From contig JAOPZD010000053.1 in the NCBI GenBank assembly GCA_025964295.1, forward strand, positions 1 through 5,970: DNA of 5,970 nt. The letters run 5' to 3'. Both the position numbers and the translations under genes were made by a program. The notes below the pieces were generated by a model, which worked only from the letters and a program-made list of their open reading frames with translations, was not told the origin of the DNA and searched no databases. The stretch comes from Conexibacter sp. (lineage in GTDB: Bacteria; Actinomycetota; Thermoleophilia; Solirubrobacterales; Solirubrobacteraceae). The stretch's first letter is position 1; each line of letters opens with the position of its first letter. Below are positions 4,852-5,970 of this stretch, one piece after another.

Positions 4852-5970
4852 TCAGTCCAGCTCGACCAGGGCGTTCTTCAGCTCCGACCGCGAGCTGATG
4901 CCGAGCTTCACGAACACCTTGCGCAGGTGGTACTCGGCGGTGCGTGAGCTGATGAACAGGCGGGCGCCGATGTCGCGGTTGGTGAGCCCTTCGCGCGCAA
5001 GGCGGGCGACGTTGAGCTCCTGATCGGTCATCTGGTCGATCGACTCGGGCGTGCGGGCGCGCAGCGTCTCGCCGGTCGCGGCCAGCTCGCGCGCGGCCCG
5101 CGCGGCGAAGCCCGGCAGCCCGCAGCGCGTCAGCACCTCGTGCGCCTCACGGAGCTGGGCGCGGGCGTCGACGCGCCGCTGCAGCCGTCTCAGCGTCTCG
5201 CCGTAGAGCAGCTGCGCGCGGCCCTTCAGCATCGGCACGCGCACGCGGTCGCTGCGCTCGATCGCCTCCTGGTAGAGCGCCTCGGCCTCGTCGCCGGCGC
5301 TCAGCTGCGCGCGCGCGAGGGCCAGCGTCCCGAGCGCCCAGTCGCCGCCCACCGGCAGCGTGACGCGCTCCAGGTGCGTGAGGGCCTGCTCAGCCAGCGC
5401 GGTCTCGCCGGTCCGGACCGCTGCCTCGACCAGCTCGGGCAGCGCGCGCGCCGCGAACGCCAGCTCGCGCGTGTAGGGCAGTTCGCGGCGGGCGACGGCG
5501 ACCGCGTCGGCGTAGCGCCCGGCGCCGTTGTAGGCGATCGCCTCGGCGTAGTTGGCGGCGCTCAGCGCGTGGCCCTCTCCGCGCGCCTGCGCGTCGGCCC
5601 GCAGCTGGGCGGCCCGGCGCTCGACCTCCTCCACTCGCCCGCGGTAGGCCGCGAGGTTCATGCGCCCGTATTGCGGCAGGGGATGGCCGGTGACGTTCTG
5701 GATGGCGTCGACCTCGTCGCAGGCCGCGGCGATCCGGTCCAGGCGTCCGTCGAGCACATCGGCGGTCATCTGGAAGGTCAGGGCGATCGGCAAGACCGTC
5801 AGCACGCCTCCGGCGCGTGCGAGCTCGACCTGCCGCGCGGCGAGCGCACGCAGGGCGTCCGCGTCCCACAGGTCCCGCGCGGCGTGGCAGCCGAACCACA
5901 TCCAGCGCAGCTCCAGCGTGTCCGGCGGCTGGTCGAGGAACGCGCGCAGCGCGCGGCGCAGCACGGGCTG
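4852..5970 (-). CDS. LuxR-family transcriptional regulator, C-terminal part (probably large ATP-binding LAL type)
   Basis: The visible 372 residues run open to the right edge, so the true start lies outside the window. The last 59 residues form a LuxR/FixJ-type helix-turn-helix: TDQELNVARLAREGLTNRDI, then GARLFISSRTAEYHLRKVF, then VKLGISSRSELKNAL, matching the usual L-T-x-x-E...G-x-x-N-x-x-I...T-x-x-x-H pattern, with Ala in the T-A-E-Y-H segment where Val is common. Everything before it is a long Ala/Leu/Arg-rich series of paired helices typical of the TPR-like region of actinobacterial LAL regulators (for example AEALYQEAIERSDRV and RVDARAQLREAHEVL). The family usually has an N-terminal AAA-type ATPase domain, which would lie beyond the edge. 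It sits directly upstream of the operon on the same strand and is the best candidate for its regulator, acting as a DNA-binding signal integrator; the signal is unknown. Confidence 0.9.
   Translation of the reverse strand, partial: QPVLRRALRAFLDQPPDTLELRWMWFGCHAARDLWDADALRALAARQVELARAGGVLTVLPIALTFQMTADVLDGRLDRIAAACDEVDAIQNVTGHPLPQYGRMNLAAYRGRVEEVERRAAQLRADAQARGEGHALSAANYAEAIAYNGAGRYADAVAVARRELPYTRELAFAARALPELVEAAVRTGETALAEQALTHLERVTLPVGGDWALGTLALARAQLSAGDEAEALYQEAIERSDRVRVPMLKGRAQLLYGETLRRLQRRVDARAQLREAHEVLTRCGLPGFAARAARELAATGETLRARTPESIDQMTDQELNVARLAREGLTNRDIGARLFISSRTAEYHLRKVFVKLGISSRSELKNALVELD

Noticed and set aside
3407..5023. Long plus-strand open frame of 538 codons
   Set aside because: It lies antisense to LtrA, the 99-aa gene and the LuxR-type gene, crosses the intergenic region, has low-complexity Arg/Ala/Asp/His-rich composition and matches no family; long antisense frames are expected at this GC content.
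1..5970. CRISPR arrays, tRNA/rRNA genes, insertion sequences or attachment sites
   Set aside because: No regularly spaced repeats, cloverleaf-like segments, transposase motifs or long terminal inverted repeats were seen; the remnants at 1814-2103 have no mobile element beside them.

Overview
The window is very GC-rich (strong G/C at third codon positions), and every gene I can support lies on the minus strand. Codon use, dense gene packing and protein style point to a high-GC actinobacterium. A soil lineage such as the Solirubrobacterales/Thermoleophilia is my guess, but the sequence does not prove it.

Layout in the direction of transcription (right to left): (1) the C-terminal part of a large LuxR-family regulator enters from the right edge and ends at 4852. 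(2) A 231-bp gap holds a likely intrinsic terminator and several short palindromes, and is the only obvious promoter-sized space in the window. (3) A compact same-strand block follows: a 99-aa small membrane protein (4620-4321), an LtrA-family membrane protein (4324-3089), an NmrA-like NAD(P)-binding SDR protein (3092-2331), a 72-aa unknown (2334-2116), two adjoining gene remnants (2103-1814), a membrane-anchored type 1 copper protein (1814-1410), a four-helix membrane protein (1413-976), a 121-aa protein of uncertain family (979-614), and the N-terminal 193 residues of an animal-type haem peroxidase leaving the left edge (579-1).

Nearly all junctions are ATGA/GTGA or TGATG overlaps, so the block looks like one translationally coupled operon. 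The adjacent LuxR-type protein is the natural candidate regulator. The products suggest a redox or oxidative-stress theme (NAD(P)-binding protein, blue copper protein, haem peroxidase, several membrane proteins), but no specific pathway can be read from the sequence.

The most unusual part is 1814-2103. A 49-codon C-terminal piece of a haloalkane dehalogenase-like alpha/beta hydrolase, with its HF-x-x-ED-x-P-x-x-x-G motif, abuts a 42-codon N-terminal piece of a LysR regulator. Both still carry start/stop overlaps with their neighbours. They look like deletion remnants trapped inside a coupled operon.
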